Below are positions 18,338-29,799 of a stretch of 64,000 nucleotides of DNA, one piece after another. The DNA comes from Pyropia yezoensis. Lineage: Eukaryota > Rhodophyta > Bangiophyceae > Bangiales > Bangiaceae. The position numbers and the translations under genes are program-made. The stretch spans positions 13,746,568 through 13,810,567 of the forward strand of contig CM020618.1 in NCBI GenBank assembly GCA_009829735.1. The letters run 5' to 3'. Numbering within the stretch: the stretch's first letter is position 1; the number at the start of each line of letters is the position of its first letter. Under the pieces are notes generated by a model, which saw only the letters and a program-made list of their open reading frames with translations, was not told the DNA's origin and ran no database searches.

Positions 18338-20838
18338 TCAGAACGAACGTATCTCTTGTACTGTCGAGATAAAGCGAGAGCGCATCAGGCTCGAGATCAC
18401 TTGATCAATCTCTTCAAAGCTGGTGACACACAATCCAGGGCGGTCCAAGAAGAACTGCGCGTCCATCGCTTTCTTGGTGTCATCGCTCAGGCGCTTGTTC
18501 GAGAAGTACATGAAAAGCATCTCGTCCCCGTCCTGCCGCCAAGGGTTGGTCAAAGAAGTCACGGTACTGAACCACTTGTCAATGTCCGTGAGCGACACAG
18601 TGATAGCATTGGAGGTCTTCTTCGTCTGCACAATGATGTAGGCATGACCGCCCCGCTTGCGCTTGAGAGGAACGGCACAGCACATGTCGACCGACATCGT
18701 GCCAGCGCAGGTCAAGACGACACTTCTTCGAAGATCCACCTCCTCAACGTCGTCTGCCCCGTGAGAGCGACTCGCCAACACATGAAAGGCTTTCTTCTCC
18801 AGCAGCGCCGCCTTCTTGGTGAAGAGCTGAAAACTCTGCACGAACACGCCACGCACTTCATTGCCGAGGTCAAGGTCAAGGTCTGGCAACAGAGAACCAC
18901 CTCGCGCTCCAGTGAATACATCACGCATATTCAGCGCCGGTGGTCGCAGCCCAGGCGCCAGCCTCGCTCGGAGGTAGTACGCCAGAGCAAACTCGGCTTC
19001 TTGCCACGAGGAAGACACGAGGCTGAATAAGCTCGGGGGGAAGACGTGAGCAACAGGCCATCGGCGAATCTGCACGAGAGGCACGCTCAAGACAAAATGC
19101 GTCTCGTCCACAGCTTCTGTCTCCACCTCTCCCGACCGTGCGCCGCTCTCCAGTACGTTGTAGCTTTCAACCTTGACCTTGGACCAGCCAACGGTCAAGA
19201 CGTTCCGATGTACCCGAGTCTGCGACAGAACAAAATAAGCAAATGTCTCACAGCCGCATGCATCCCTCGAGAGGGGTACTCGACGAAGAACTTTGGAGAT
19301 GACAACCGCCCAGTCGAAGATGATCGCCGTGCCCGCCGGCGCTTTGTTCACCGAGCTGCGGATGGCGTCGCCCAAGACGACAAGGAAGCGCGGCCGGTAG
19401 CCCACATCAGCCATGGCAATGCACGCTTCCTCACCCGCCAGCAGCCGCACAATGTCGTTGCGGTCGACATGGCTCTTGGCGCCGTTGAGTAATACGTCGG
19501 CAACAAGAGCTGCAGCGTCATCCTTGTGAAGTTGATCGGGCCGGCACGGGATTTCCGAAAGCTTGTCGGTGACTGCGAAGCCAAGGCCCGTCACCGGGGT
19601 ACCCGATACGACCGGCAAAAAGCTCACACGCACGCCGCTCGAGCTGGCAGGGTCGCGCGCCCAGTTGTTGATCGCACTCAACATCTCCTTGAAGCAAACC
19701 ATCACCTTTTTCTAGGAAAACGTGGGCAGCTTCAATCCCGTCTAGGTAGATACCTCGTGGCGTCTCGTCAGCGCCCCAAGATACATTTGGTACTCATCGA
19801 GATGAACGCTCAGCAGTACAACGTTGATAGAAGGCACCGCGGAGGATGATCCGGCTCGGTCCAGGACACCATCTACGATGGCATTAAGCACCCTGGCTGT
19901 CGTCAGGCCGTTCAAGGTGCCACCGTTCAGATCTTGCACCTCACTCATGGTCAGGCCGAGGTAGCGCGCAGCCAGGCGCACTGCTATACTGGAGTCCATG
20001 TTACTTGAGTCGACGTCCTTGTCCAGTGCAAACCCGTTGCCAAGATCAATGAACAGCCCCATAACTATGGTCCGCGACGAGTCGTCAGCGGCGAGACACC
20101 GCTGCAGGGCTCCCTCGGGCTCCTCCAGACGCCGAAGAACTTTGAACCCCAGACGTGTCTAGCCTGACCCCGCGGGCCCCTCAGCAAGCAGAACGTCCGA
20201 CTTGTCGTCTTGGGGATCCAAAGCCGACTTTGCCTACAGCTCCAGCTGCCTCATCGCCGCTGCATTGCCACGCAGAGTGTACAAAGCGTTCTCAGAAAAC
20301 GGCCGCGCGTACTGCGAGATGACCGATGGCACGCTACAGCTTCGAACCCGATTCAACAGGTTGGCCGTCTGTACAGAGAGAAAGACTCGGGAAATAAGAA
20401 GGCGCCATACGCAGGGACAAAAAGCGGTTCGTGATACACACATCGTCAGTGCCGAGGAACGACCATGAACGAGGCATCAAAACAGGAAGGCTTGCAAAAC
20501 TCACACCAACCTACTGAGTCCAACTTCGCAGCAAGACGCACAAGCCACCGAGTGGTACGGAAGCTTCCACGTACGGAAGCGGAGAAACTTACCGAGCCCA
20601 CCAACGGCACGTGCTTGTATGATGGTAGTTCCCCACGGAAGAACTGCAAGTCTTGCCGCACCTGGTCAGCCGAACCGTTGGGGTGGATGAGCATAGACCC
20701 AAGCACTCGCCTGTCTTGCCCCGTCGCAACTTCCCAGCGCGTCGTCACGTTCTCGATACGCGTGTTCAACTCGGATAGTTCGCGCATCAGCTCCTGAGCA
20801 CCCTTGGCCTGCGACAGGTAGTGCGAAAACCGACTCAC
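18338..20838 (-). pseudogene. Crinkler/RHS-like P-loop NTPase-nuclease gene interrupted by four TAG codons
   Basis: An upstream exon (to about 20598) ends at a good donor, TCG|GTAAGT. A second exon starts after CTCTCTGTACAG (about 20391) and stays in one frame to a TGA at 18338, broken only by TAG at 20234, 20159, 19742 and 19712. A Walker A-like block begins LLAEGPAGSG, and TAG 20159 occupies the position of the conserved lysine. VVLLSVHLDEYQ (near 19810) is a Walker B motif ending in DE. Near the C-terminus, DMCCAVP followed by YIIVQTKKT looks like the core of a restriction-endonuclease-fold nuclease. NTPase plus such a nuclease is the architecture of the Crinkler/RHS class, often carried by mobile elements. 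Read as standard code it is a pseudogene; the two TAGs 30 bases apart (19742, 19712) might instead belong to a 42-nt GT-AG intron. Confidence 0.6.
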
Positions 20839-21532
20839 GAGAGAAGAGCGACAGTGGTGACGAGTCAGTCAGACTTATGCATAAAGAAGGGATGATGAAA
20901 TCAAACAGTGAAAGCAACAGCATGTACAACCACACCACATGTTCATCAAGAAGGACAGGGTCCAGAGCAGAGCACGTACTGAGACATTTCGTGGAAGCAA
21001 CTCCGCGGACCCATCCACAGGAGCCAACCCCATAACTAGCTAACGCCTCGATGAAGTGCGTACGCGAAAAACAGACGCAGGTGGACGGCAAATGAAAGCT
21101 CCAGGAGGCACAGGAACGGGCGACAAAGCCAAGCTGTGCCATGGCAGGGCCCAACTGATGACGGAAGCACGCCTGGAGTTCATGGTGGCCGCCGAGCGCA
21201 GGCATGACGTGTGGAACGCTGCCTCGTCGCTGAAAAGCGCACTGCTGCTGTCGCCCTCAGGTCTTGCACGCGAGGTAGCCAGGAAGGCAATGGCGCAGGG
21301 AGGGCTCGTAACGACACGCACCTGAAGTGGACGAGTTGAGCGTTAGGTATCGCCTGGGTATTTTTCTCGAACGGGCTTTCAGTTTTCCCCTGACAACGCC
21401 GCCTCAAATCCATCCCCACGCCCGGGCCAGCAACATCCTGTGGCTGCAACGGTGACCATCGAGACCCGCTCCCTCCCACCCCCCCCCCCAACCCTTCCCT
21501 TTCCCTCGCCGCGGACACTTGCCAGCACGCGG
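20839..21532. other. Intergenic region between the NTPase-nuclease locus and lipase gene
   Basis: Base composition is more balanced (less G+C) than in neighbouring genes up to about 21360, consistent with belonging to the upstream part of the minus-strand NTPase-nuclease locus. Further 5' exons of that locus may lie here but I could not place them. From 21440 the DNA is CT-rich and leads into the lipase ATG. Confidence 0.4.
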
Positions 21533-23541
21533 ATGCGTGCCAGCGGCGGCGGCCGGCCTGTGCCCCCCGCCCCCCGCTCAACAGGCGCCGAGGCCGCCCG
21601 TCCTGTCATCGCCGCTGCCAGTGCCGCTGCTTCCGTCGCCGCCGCCTCCACCCTGATCGCTGCCGCCTTTGTCGCGCCCCCTCCGGCTCTCCCCGCCGTT
21701 GGTTGCCGGTCGCCCGCCGCCCGTGCGGCCGCCCCCGTCAGCCATCTGCCCGGCGCCGCCGCTGCTTCCGCCGCGGCCGCAGCTGCCGCGAGGTTGTCCT
21801 GGCGGGGGGGGGGGCGCGTTGCGTGGGGGGGGAGGCCGGGAGCGGGGGCGGGTGCGCGACCTCCGCGCGTCGTGGCGGTGGCCGCTGGCGTCGGCGGCGG
21901 CGGCAGCGGGCGCATGGCGTCACAGCCGCCATTGCCATTGCCGTCAACGGTGGTGGCGGCGGCGGCTCCGGCGGCTGCGGGATTAGCTGCCGCCGGCGGG
22001 CCCGTCCCGACCGCTGAGACTGGGGAGGTGTCGACAGGCAACTATGTTGATGCGCACGTGCCCGCGGCGGACGCGTCGGCCAGCGGCGGCGGCGGTGGCG
22101 GTGATGGCGATATCGGTGGGGGTGGGGGTGGGGGCGTTGGCGGCCACCCTCCCCCGACCCACCTGCTGCTGCTGGTGCATGGCCTCCACGGCACACCCGA
22201 AGACTTTGACGCCATCATTGACTGCGTGAGCAGCCGCCCTCGGCGGAGGGCGCCCCCCGGCACTCCCCCCCCGCTGGTCCACGCGACGCGTGTCAACCAC
22301 CGGAGGACGGCCGACGGGGTGGCGTCGGGCGGCCGGCGGGTGGCGGCAGACGTGTGTGCGCTGGCGGCGGCGCACCCGTCGTTGACGCACTTGTCAATGG
22401 TGGGCTTTTCGCTGGGCGGCCTCTACGCCCGCTACGCGGTGGCCGCCCTGTACGACCCCCGGTCGGGGCGGCTGGCGGGCGGGCGACTGACGCCCCACAC
22501 GTTTGTGGGGGTGGCGTCGCCGATGCTGGGCGTCCGCTGCTTTGGGCTGATGCGCTTCCTGCCCACGTTTTTGCAGGCTGGCGCGACGGTCCTGTTTGGT
22601 GCCACCGGTGCGGAGCTGATGCTGCAAGACCGCCGCGGGGGGGGGGGGCTCCCCACCCTCCTTGCCATGACCACCGACCGCGGCGGCGGCGGCGGTGGCG
22701 GCGGCGGCGGCAGTGGGGGGGCTGGCGCCGCAGACGGGGGCACGGACATGGACCTTCCCTTTCTGTCTGCGCTCCGTGCCTTTTCCCGCCGTTCCCTCTT
22801 TGCCAACTTCTCCAACGACGCCATGGTGTCGTTTGGCACGGCCACCCTCGAGACCGCCGTCCGCCGCCTCTTCCCACTGGGCACGTACGAGCCCCCGCCG
22901 AGCGCCACGTTTATCCACACCCACAAGGACGCGTTTGGGGGCCGCCCCTGGTTTTCCTTTTCCTACCCGCCCGCGGAGGAGGGCAGCAGCGGCGGCGGCA
23001 GCGGCAGTGGCGGCGGCAATGGCAGCGGCGGCAGCCGCAGCGCTTCAACCGCCCCGGCACTGCCGGGTACACCGGCAGTGGCCGACGCGGCAGCGGCACC
23101 CCCACCACTGACCGTGAGGGACGCCGTGCGGCATTCGCCACTAGCAGCAGCAGCAGACGACGCGGCGCCCGCGCCCGCCGTCGCCGCCACCGCCGCCACC
23201 AGCACCGCCGCGGCGATTGCCGCCCCCCCCGCCGTGGCGGCCACCCCCCCCGCGAGTGGGTCTGCCGCGGACGTCGCCTCCTCCCCCCCCCCCCGGGGGG
23301 TGGCGCCCCGGTCGGCTCTCGTGCCGAGGAGCGTCTGATGGCGGCGCGCCTCCGCGCGCTCGGCTGGACGGTGACGGTGGTGGACTTTGGGATGCCCCTG
23401 CCCATTGCACACAACCGGATCATTGCGCTCAACCGCAACTGGCTGCAGGCTTGGCTCAACGCGCCGGGGCGGCCGGCGGTGGAGCTGCTGGTTGACTATC
23501 TGGTGGAGGCGTTGGGGGGGGGGGGGGGGGAGGGGGTCTAG
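21533..23541 (+). CDS. DUF676-type alpha/beta-hydrolase (putative lipase), with a reading-frame break
   Basis: The frame from ATG 21533 has an Ala/Pro/Gly-rich N-terminus of about 200 residues, possibly including a targeting peptide. It then has the hydrolase core: LLLLVHGLHGTPEDFD (oxyanion region, near residue 210), the nucleophile elbow GFSLGGLYARYA (Ser near 291), and VGVASPMLG. This is the DUF676/ROG1-type putative serine esterase family. The frame ends early at 23338. The conserved C-terminal block, with MPLPIAHNRIIALNR (probably the catalytic His) and VDYLVEAL, lies in another plus frame that ends at TAG 23539..23541. A C/G homopolymer at about 23278..23295 is the likely place of the shift, through a base-count error or a real indel; an unrecognised intron is also possible. 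Gly-rich loops interrupt the core. Substrate is unknown. Confidence 0.75.
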
Positions 23542-24021
23542 GTGATATCCGCAGCCTCCTGCTCTTGATGACGGGCGATGCGACGGCCGGCTGCCGCGGC
23601 ACACAGCCGCGGCACACAGCCGTTGCGAGTGGGGAATAGGGAGGGGTGCGCGTGAAGGGGGGAGAGAAAGAGGGGGGGGCTGAAAGCTCAGCGTGGCGAC
23701 GTGCTACGTCATCCGGGCGGTCATAGCCTGTTGCGAGCCTGCCCTTCCCGTTTGGCGGGCGCGGCAGTAGAACACCAAGAAAATACTACAAGGTTGCCCG
23801 GCAACGCTCAACACCCCCGGCGAGGCGCCCCCCGCACAACGTCACGATGCCCGCTGTGATGGCCGCGGCGGCGCGCGCTGCCCGCCCTCTGGCGCCACGA
23901 CCGCCCCCCCTTGCGCGCCAGCGGTGTGGGCGCACTGCGCGACGGTAGTTCCGTGTCGGCCACGCCCACCACACCCCCGTATTCCCCCCGTTCCCCTCCC
24001 TCAGCCGGAGAGAAGCGACAC
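23542..24021. other. Convergent intergenic region
   Basis: This 480-bp interval separates the 3' ends of the plus-strand lipase gene and the minus-strand CBM48 gene. It should hold the untranslated 3' regions of both. No gene or notable structure was recognised. Confidence 0.5.
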
Positions 24022-25026
24022 TCACCCCCACACCCCTATCGCCGCCGCCACCGCCCACCCCCCACACCCCACCGCCAACAGCAGCGCAATGAGCATAACA
24101 GGCGGGGACCAAAAAAGCGCCACGGTGCCACCTCGGCTGAGGCGCTCCCCACCATCACTACCGCCACCATCACTGCCACCGCCACTGCCACCACCGACGC
24201 CGCTGGTGGGCCACCGCCGACGGCCTGCCGCCGCCGCGGCCGCGCCAGCCACGGCCACAATCCCGCCGGCATCTCCCGCCGGCGGCGGCGCCCGCCGCCG
24301 CCCGCCGCCGCCGCCGCGCCCGCGGGCGACAAACCGGGTCGGCGGCAGCGGCAGCGGCGGCGGCGGGCCAGCGTGGGCCACCACCGCGGCGGCGGCCGCC
24401 ACGACGGCACGCTCGATGGCGGCGGCGGCGGTCGCCCAAAGTCCCCGCCGCGGCAACAGCAGACGCAGCGACGGCGGCGGCCGCGGCGGCGGCACAGCGG
24501 TGCGCCCCCCTCCACGGGGGCGGTCGCCCAGCATCAGGCGGGTTTCACCGGCGCCCCGCCCGCCCAAGACGCCCCCCTTGCCAGCCGCCGCCGCTAGCGC
24601 CGTCGCCGACGCCCCGTCCACCGGCGGCACCACCACCCGGCAGTTGGTGCGGCCGTCCCACGACTTGGGGTGCGCCCACGACACCAGGTGCACCCCGTCG
24701 ACGAGCCAGCAGTACTCGACCCGACCCGCCGGCACGCCCGTCGTGAGCGCCCAGTACGCGACGCCGCCGCCGCCAGCCGACTGGCGCCGCCGCATCGGCA
24801 GGGGCGTCCATTCCGTCCAGTCACCCACGACGGCGACGGCGCCGGCGCCGGGGGGGGCCGGCACGTAGACAAACTCGGTCGGCACCAGCCGGCCAGGCTG
24901 CGAGGAAGGGGGTGGGGTGGGTGGGAAGGGGGGCGGATGGGGGGGGAGAAGCGTCAAAGTACGCGGGGGTGGGTGGAGGGGCGGCGGCGGGCGGGGGAAG
25001 GGCGGGGGGTGGCCGGTCAACGCCAT
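24022..25026 (-). CDS. CBM48 (AMPK-beta-like) glycogen/starch-binding protein with C-terminal membrane helix
   Basis: The frame of 334 residues starts at ATG 25026 and ends TGA. Residues about 50-135 form a CBM48 / AMPK-beta glycogen-binding-type domain: VAVVGDWTEWTPLPM, then YWALTTGVPAGRVEYCWLVDG and a closing NCRVVVPP. The GDWxxW and PxGxxEYxWxVDG elements are typical. The middle is Ala/Gly/Arg-rich. A hydrophobic stretch near residue 305-330 (VMLIALLLAVGCGGWAVAAA) is a likely single membrane helix close to the C-terminus. This suggests a tail-anchored protein that presents an alpha-glucan-binding domain on a membrane surface. The Pro-rich first 45 residues may be partly intron: a GTACTT donor and a CTCGCAG acceptor bracket a pyrimidine-rich stretch ending near 24902, so the true N-terminus is uncertain. 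Confidence 0.75.
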   Translation of the reverse strand: MALTGHPPPFPRPPPPLHPPPRTLTLLPPHPPPFPPTPPPSSQPGRLVPTEFVYVPAPPGAGAVAVVGDWTEWTPLPMRRRQSAGGGGVAYWALTTGVPAGRVEYCWLVDGVHLVSWAHPKSWDGRTNCRVVVPPVDGASATALAAAAGKGGVLGGRGAGETRLMLGDRPRGGGRTAVPPPRPPPSLRLLLPRRGLWATAAAAIERAVVAAAAAVVAHAGPPPPLPLPPTRFVARGRGGGGGRRRAPPPAGDAGGIVAVAGAAAAAAGRRRWPTSGVGGGSGGGSDGGGSDGGERLSRGGTVALFWSPPVMLIALLLAVGCGGWAVAAAIGVWG

Positions 25027-26091
25027 GGTCAGCGTGAAAGAGGAAAGGTAGCGGCGTGAGGTGAGGCACAGTCCGGCAGGCCGGCGGGCAGGCGGGTGGG
25101 TGGTCAGACGGGCAGGCGGATAGGCGGGCAGGCGGGCAGGCGGGCAGACGGGTGGGCAACGGGCTGCCGGACGGGGGTCGGACGCTAGCGCCCCTGCCGC
25201 GCAGCGGCCGTCGACAACGGCACCACCCCGTCACGGCCTGCTACTCGCAGCGGCACCCCGCCCTTGCCGTCCCCCCCGGCCTACAGGCACAGCGGTGCCG
25301 AGACTTCCCCAAAGGCCGACGACCTTCCCTCCCCACTAGCCACCGCCGGCGGCCGCGAGCATTCGGGCCACCGCGCACGCCATGCCCTGGCGTACCGCTG
25401 CGCTGCACACCCCCGCCGCCCCTTCACCCCTCACCCCCGCGGCACCATCTCGTCAAGCTCGCGCTTTATCCATAAGCCCCCCCCCCCACCCCCCCGCCCC
25501 TTCCACCCAGCCGCACCACCCCTCCCCCCTCCCATCCTCGTCCTCACCACCTTGCGCGCACAAATGTGGGCGCCGCCCGCGGGAGGCGGCAGCAGTCATG
25601 GCGGCTCCGGTGGCGGCCACGGGGCGGGGGCCCCCGGGGGAGGGGCGGCTGCAGCGGCGGCCGCGCGTCCTCGTCACCAGGATTGTCAGCGGTGAGGGGA
25701 GGGCAGCGGAAGAGGCGAGGGGGGGCGAGCTGATCAGACGATCAAGATGATGGGGGCCAAGCCTGCCCTCCGTGCAAGGGTGTGTGTAAAGCATTGGCGG
25801 TATAGGGTAGGGGGGGAAGGGTCGGCTGGTTGTGCTTGCTTCGTCTCTGCAACAGGGAGCGGGGCACGAGCGTGCGCAGCCTGTGTGGGTAAAAAAGGGC
25901 AGGTGAGCAGCCCGCGACTGACAAAGCGATGTGAATTATTGTTGCGATTACCGGATGTATGACTACCAGTTCATGTGCCCTGCATGTGGATGATCCACCC
26001 CCCAGATTGGGACTTCGACCAGCAACCGCACCAAAAAAAGAGGCTATTTTTCTTTCCGTTGACCATATATTCGTTTACAACGTCCACGTGC
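25027..26091. other. Intergenic region with possible small spliced gene
   Basis: A GCAG/GGCGG repeat lies at about 25076..25150. A CT-rich leader (about 25440..25560) precedes ATG codons at 25564 and 25598 on the plus strand. The latter opens a frame containing RRPRVLVTRIVSG that meets a good donor, CAGCG|GTGAGG, near 25692. A later acceptor CTGCAACAG (near 25855) could join it to GARACAACVGKKG and a stop at 25962. Nothing identifies such a product. The last 170 bases are relatively A/T-rich and probably belong to the 3' end of the minus-strand gene beyond 26092. Confidence 0.3.
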
Positions 26092-28648
26092 CTACGGCTG
26101 GGCGGCGCCCTCTGCCGACCCCCTCCACCGGTTGCGGCGCTCGTCCACAGCTGGGGTGCCGACGGAACGCTCGTCGCGGCCCCCACTCCGCTTGCCACCC
26201 TCCCCCCCGCCCTTAATGGGTGGCCGGGAGCCCGCCTTTCTTGGCTGCCGCCGCCGGTGCGCCCCCGCCGCCGACCGCCACGCCGTGCCCGCCGCCTCGG
26301 ACGCGCCCGCGCTGTGCGATGCCGGCTCAATGCCTTCCATGCTCGCCAGGACGGCCAACGTCGTGCCCGTCGACCGTGAGGCGCCGCCCGTGGTAGAGGA
26401 AGGCGCCGCTCCGTGCATCGACGACACACACAGGGGCGGCGCGTCGCGGGCGGTAATGGCAGTAGATGGGTACGGCCGGGGGATGGGCGGCGTCTCCCGC
26501 AGGGGTAAGTCACCCAGCAATCCCTGACGCCCGCCAGCAGCGGCCGATAATGGAGCGGCGGTTGGCTGCGAACGGGAGGCACCCGCCGCTTCCTGCGCCG
26601 CCGCCCCTTGCGCCGCCGCAGGCTCCAACCCGTGGTTGGCGTACGGCGCAGCAGCTGGCTGCACCGCAGATGAAGAGACCATTGCGGACGCCGGCCGGTA
26701 GTACCACATGGGCTGGTACGCGTACATGGGGTAGGGCGCGCCGCCCATGTTGACTGCCCCCGGCTGGGCCATCATCTCCATGGGGCAGCGGGGAGCCCCC
26801 ATCGAGTGGGGCCCAAAAGGCCCCCGCCACTGCCCGTCTTGGGGCGCAACTGACGGCTGCACGGCATGCGCCACCTCGCCAGCGGGTGGTGCGTCCCGCA
26901 TGGGCGGGCGTGCCGTGGGCGCCCAACCGCGTGGCACGCCCCCCGTGGGGTCTGCCAAACGGCGGCTCTTGAGCACCCGCTCGTCGGTCGGCGACCGGCC
27001 CCGCTCCGTTGCTGCCACAGCTGCAGCAGCGTCCCCCTCGGCTACGACGTCGGCCGCCGCGGAAGGGGCAGGCGCAGCGAAAAGTGGTGCATTCGAATAG
27101 CCGCCATTGGGTGCCGCCACGCCACCGCCGTCGTGCTCGGCGGGCGCGCCGCCGGGAGCAGCTGCCGATGCACACACGGCGGAATACGGCCTGTAAGCGT
27201 TCCCACCCGCCGTTGGCGGCTGCGGCGACGATCCCCGCTGCGGCGACGGCTCCTCTGCCGCAGCTGCTGGCGGCGGAGACGAGGGCCTTGCCAACGGGTC
27301 CGACGAGCGGGCGTCTGCGTCCCCGGCGGGTGCAACACCCTCCGCCGCGGTCGACCGACCGGACGGCATGCCCTGCCGCTCTGCAGAGGGTCGTTGATGA
27401 TAAACCGATGCGGGCGTTGGCCCCGGCGGTCCCATTCCCGACTGGTAGGCGTAGAGGACAGCACCAGGCGGCGTCACTGCCGACCCCTGCTGCGCTTGTG
27501 GGTAGTAGACAGACGCTGGTGGCCCCCCCGCCACGCCAGGAATGGCGCCATCCATGTGGGAATAGAAGACGGGCGCGGCAGCCTGCGGCAGGCCACCCGC
27601 CTGTCTTGACCAGGACGCGTGGATTTCCGCTCGCAAGTCGGCCACCGCCCGGTGCAGCGCAGACAGCTGAGCATCCATCTTTGCGAGCACGAGGTAAACG
27701 TCGGACCCCAGAGAGGACGCCGTGAGAGTACCCCGTGACTGGGACGCTCCGCCGTACGACCCAGCCACAGACCCCACACGGTGATCGCCGCGCACGCCGC
27801 CCGCCGCCGCCGCAGAAGCGCCGGCACAACGGTCTGTCCCTTCCAAGTTACCCAACAGGTCTGTGGCGTCGGCCCTGCCCGCCATACCACCCGACCGGTC
27901 GAGGGACAACGGCATCGGGCTGCCGTCCGACAACGGCGCCACCCAACCGGCAGGAGAGCAGCCGGGCCCGGCCAGCGGCACCTGGGCAGCACCCGCAGCC
28001 GCCGCCGCCGCCGCCGCCGCAGCCCTGCCCGCCAACACCACAGGACCGGTCGACTGGACGCCCTGCGCGCCACCGTGACTTGGCACGGCCGCGCGCTCGC
28101 GCCGTGTCGGCCCGCCGCCTGCCGGCGCTGGCGCCGGGGCCGCCGCCTTGGCGGCCGCCACAGCCGAGGGCGGCCGCCGCCACACGGGCGGCTGCGCCAC
28201 CCACGGCGCGGCGGCGGGGGCGGCGGCGCCAGCTGCTGCCGGCGTCGCGGCCGCCACCCCCCACCGTCGGCGGGGGGGCCTGTGAGGCGGCACCGCCGCC
28301 GCCAGTCTTGGCAGCGGGGACCCCCCCGCCATTGGCAGGGATATCTGCACGACGCCGCCGCCGGCGGGTGGGGAGCCCGCCGCCGAACTCTCGTCCACGT
28401 TGCTGTTGCAGTGGATGAGCATGTCGAGGCTGCTCATCGCCTCTTCGCGGCTGCTGCTGCTCGTCTCTGCCGGTCCACTCCGTAGGCGACCGTCGAGCGC
28501 GCCATCCCCGCTGCCGCTTCCGCTGCCGCTGCCCTCTCCCGCGGCAAGCGCCGCCACCCGGGCGGCGCCGCCGGCCTCGAGCATGCCCCACGACACTCGG
28601 TTGATGCCGCTGCCAGCCGTGCCCAGCGGGTCGCCGCCCGCCAAGCCG

Positions 28649-28679
<31 letters not shown>

Positions 28680-29799
28680 TGCGGCCGCTGTCGCGGTGGC
28701 CGATCTCGCCGTGCGCGTCGTCGCTGCCGCCGCCCGCGCCATTGTCGCTGGCCACCCCCACGTGGTCCGTCCCAGGAGGCGTCGCCATGCGGGGCGTCGA
28801 GACGTCGCCGACGGCGGCGGCGGCGGCGGCGCCCCCCCCGCCTGGTCTTAGACAACCCCCACGGGCGCCCACTTGGTTTGGGGTGCCGCCGGGGAACCTC
28901 ACCTCTGGGCTCCCCCCCCCGCTCCCGCTGCCGCTCCCATGACCACTGCCGCCACGGCCTTCACCACTGCCATTGCCGCTGCCGTCTCCATCCCCCGCAC
29001 TGTCGACCTCCTCCACGCCCGCCATGGCGGGGTCTCCACCTGGTGGCCCACCGGCGACGGGCCCGTCAGCCGCCCCGCCATCCACGTGAGGCCGCCCCAT
29101 CCGCGGGTCCCGGCTGTCCCCTCCGTCCCTGCCTCGCGCCGGTACGGCGCTATTGTCATGATGCTGCGGGGAGGCCACTCCCGCCCGCCGCTGCATGTGG
29201 CCGCCGCCACCGCCACGGACATCCCAGTGGTGCTGGGGGCGCGCCATCAACGCGGGGCCAGCCGGAAAGGCCGCCCGTGGCGACGAGGCCGGCGCGTGGC
29301 GTTCCACGACCCCACAGGGCGGTGGACCCGACGCGCCACCCGGACGGTCGTCGGGGGAGGAGGGGGTGCCGGAATCGATGCTCCGTGACCGCGACGGCGT
29401 CCGCGGCTGCGCGCCGGGCGGCCCCGGTTCGGTGCCGGCACTCGTGCCGCCGCCGCCGCTGCCGCCGCCGATGCAGCCGCCGCCATCGTTGCTGCTGCCG
29501 CTCCTGCCTCCGCCGCGGCCACGGCGGCCACGCGTAATATCGGGGGAGGAGGAGGTGGGTGGCGGGGCCATCGTGACCACTGCCAACGGCGGAGCGGCCG
29601 GTGCCACGACGGCAGCCGCCGCACCCGTCCCAACACCCAGTCCCGCGCCCGCAATCGCACCCGCACCCGCGCGCACACCGCTTGCGCCCGCGCCCGCCGT
29701 CGTCGGTGCCCCCGTGGCTGGCGTTGACGTCGCCGGCAGCGCGACTCTGCTGCCGCCGTCGCAGCCGTCGCCGCCAATGCCGCCGAGATTGTCGGCCAT
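26092..29799 (-). CDS. Large low-complexity protein with short coiled coil (unknown function)
   Basis: A single-exon frame of about 1235 residues from ATG 29799 to TAG 26092. It is dominated by Gly, Ala, Pro and Ser. Two stretches look ordered: SSLDMLIHCNSNVDES (near residue 460), and YLVLAKMDAQLSALHRAVAD followed by LRAEIHASW (near residue 705), a heptad-like helix long enough for a short coiled coil. The second half has aromatic-rich, prion-like repeats around Tyr and Pro (VFYSHMDG, VYYPQAQQG, YPMYAYQPMWYY) and the C-terminus is basic (RRRQPRKAG, GGKRSGGRDER). Such composition is common in nuclear RNA- or chromatin-associated scaffolds, but that is only a guess. The frame extends upstream to 30315, but that part overlaps a minisatellite and is probably leader. 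Confidence 0.5.
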
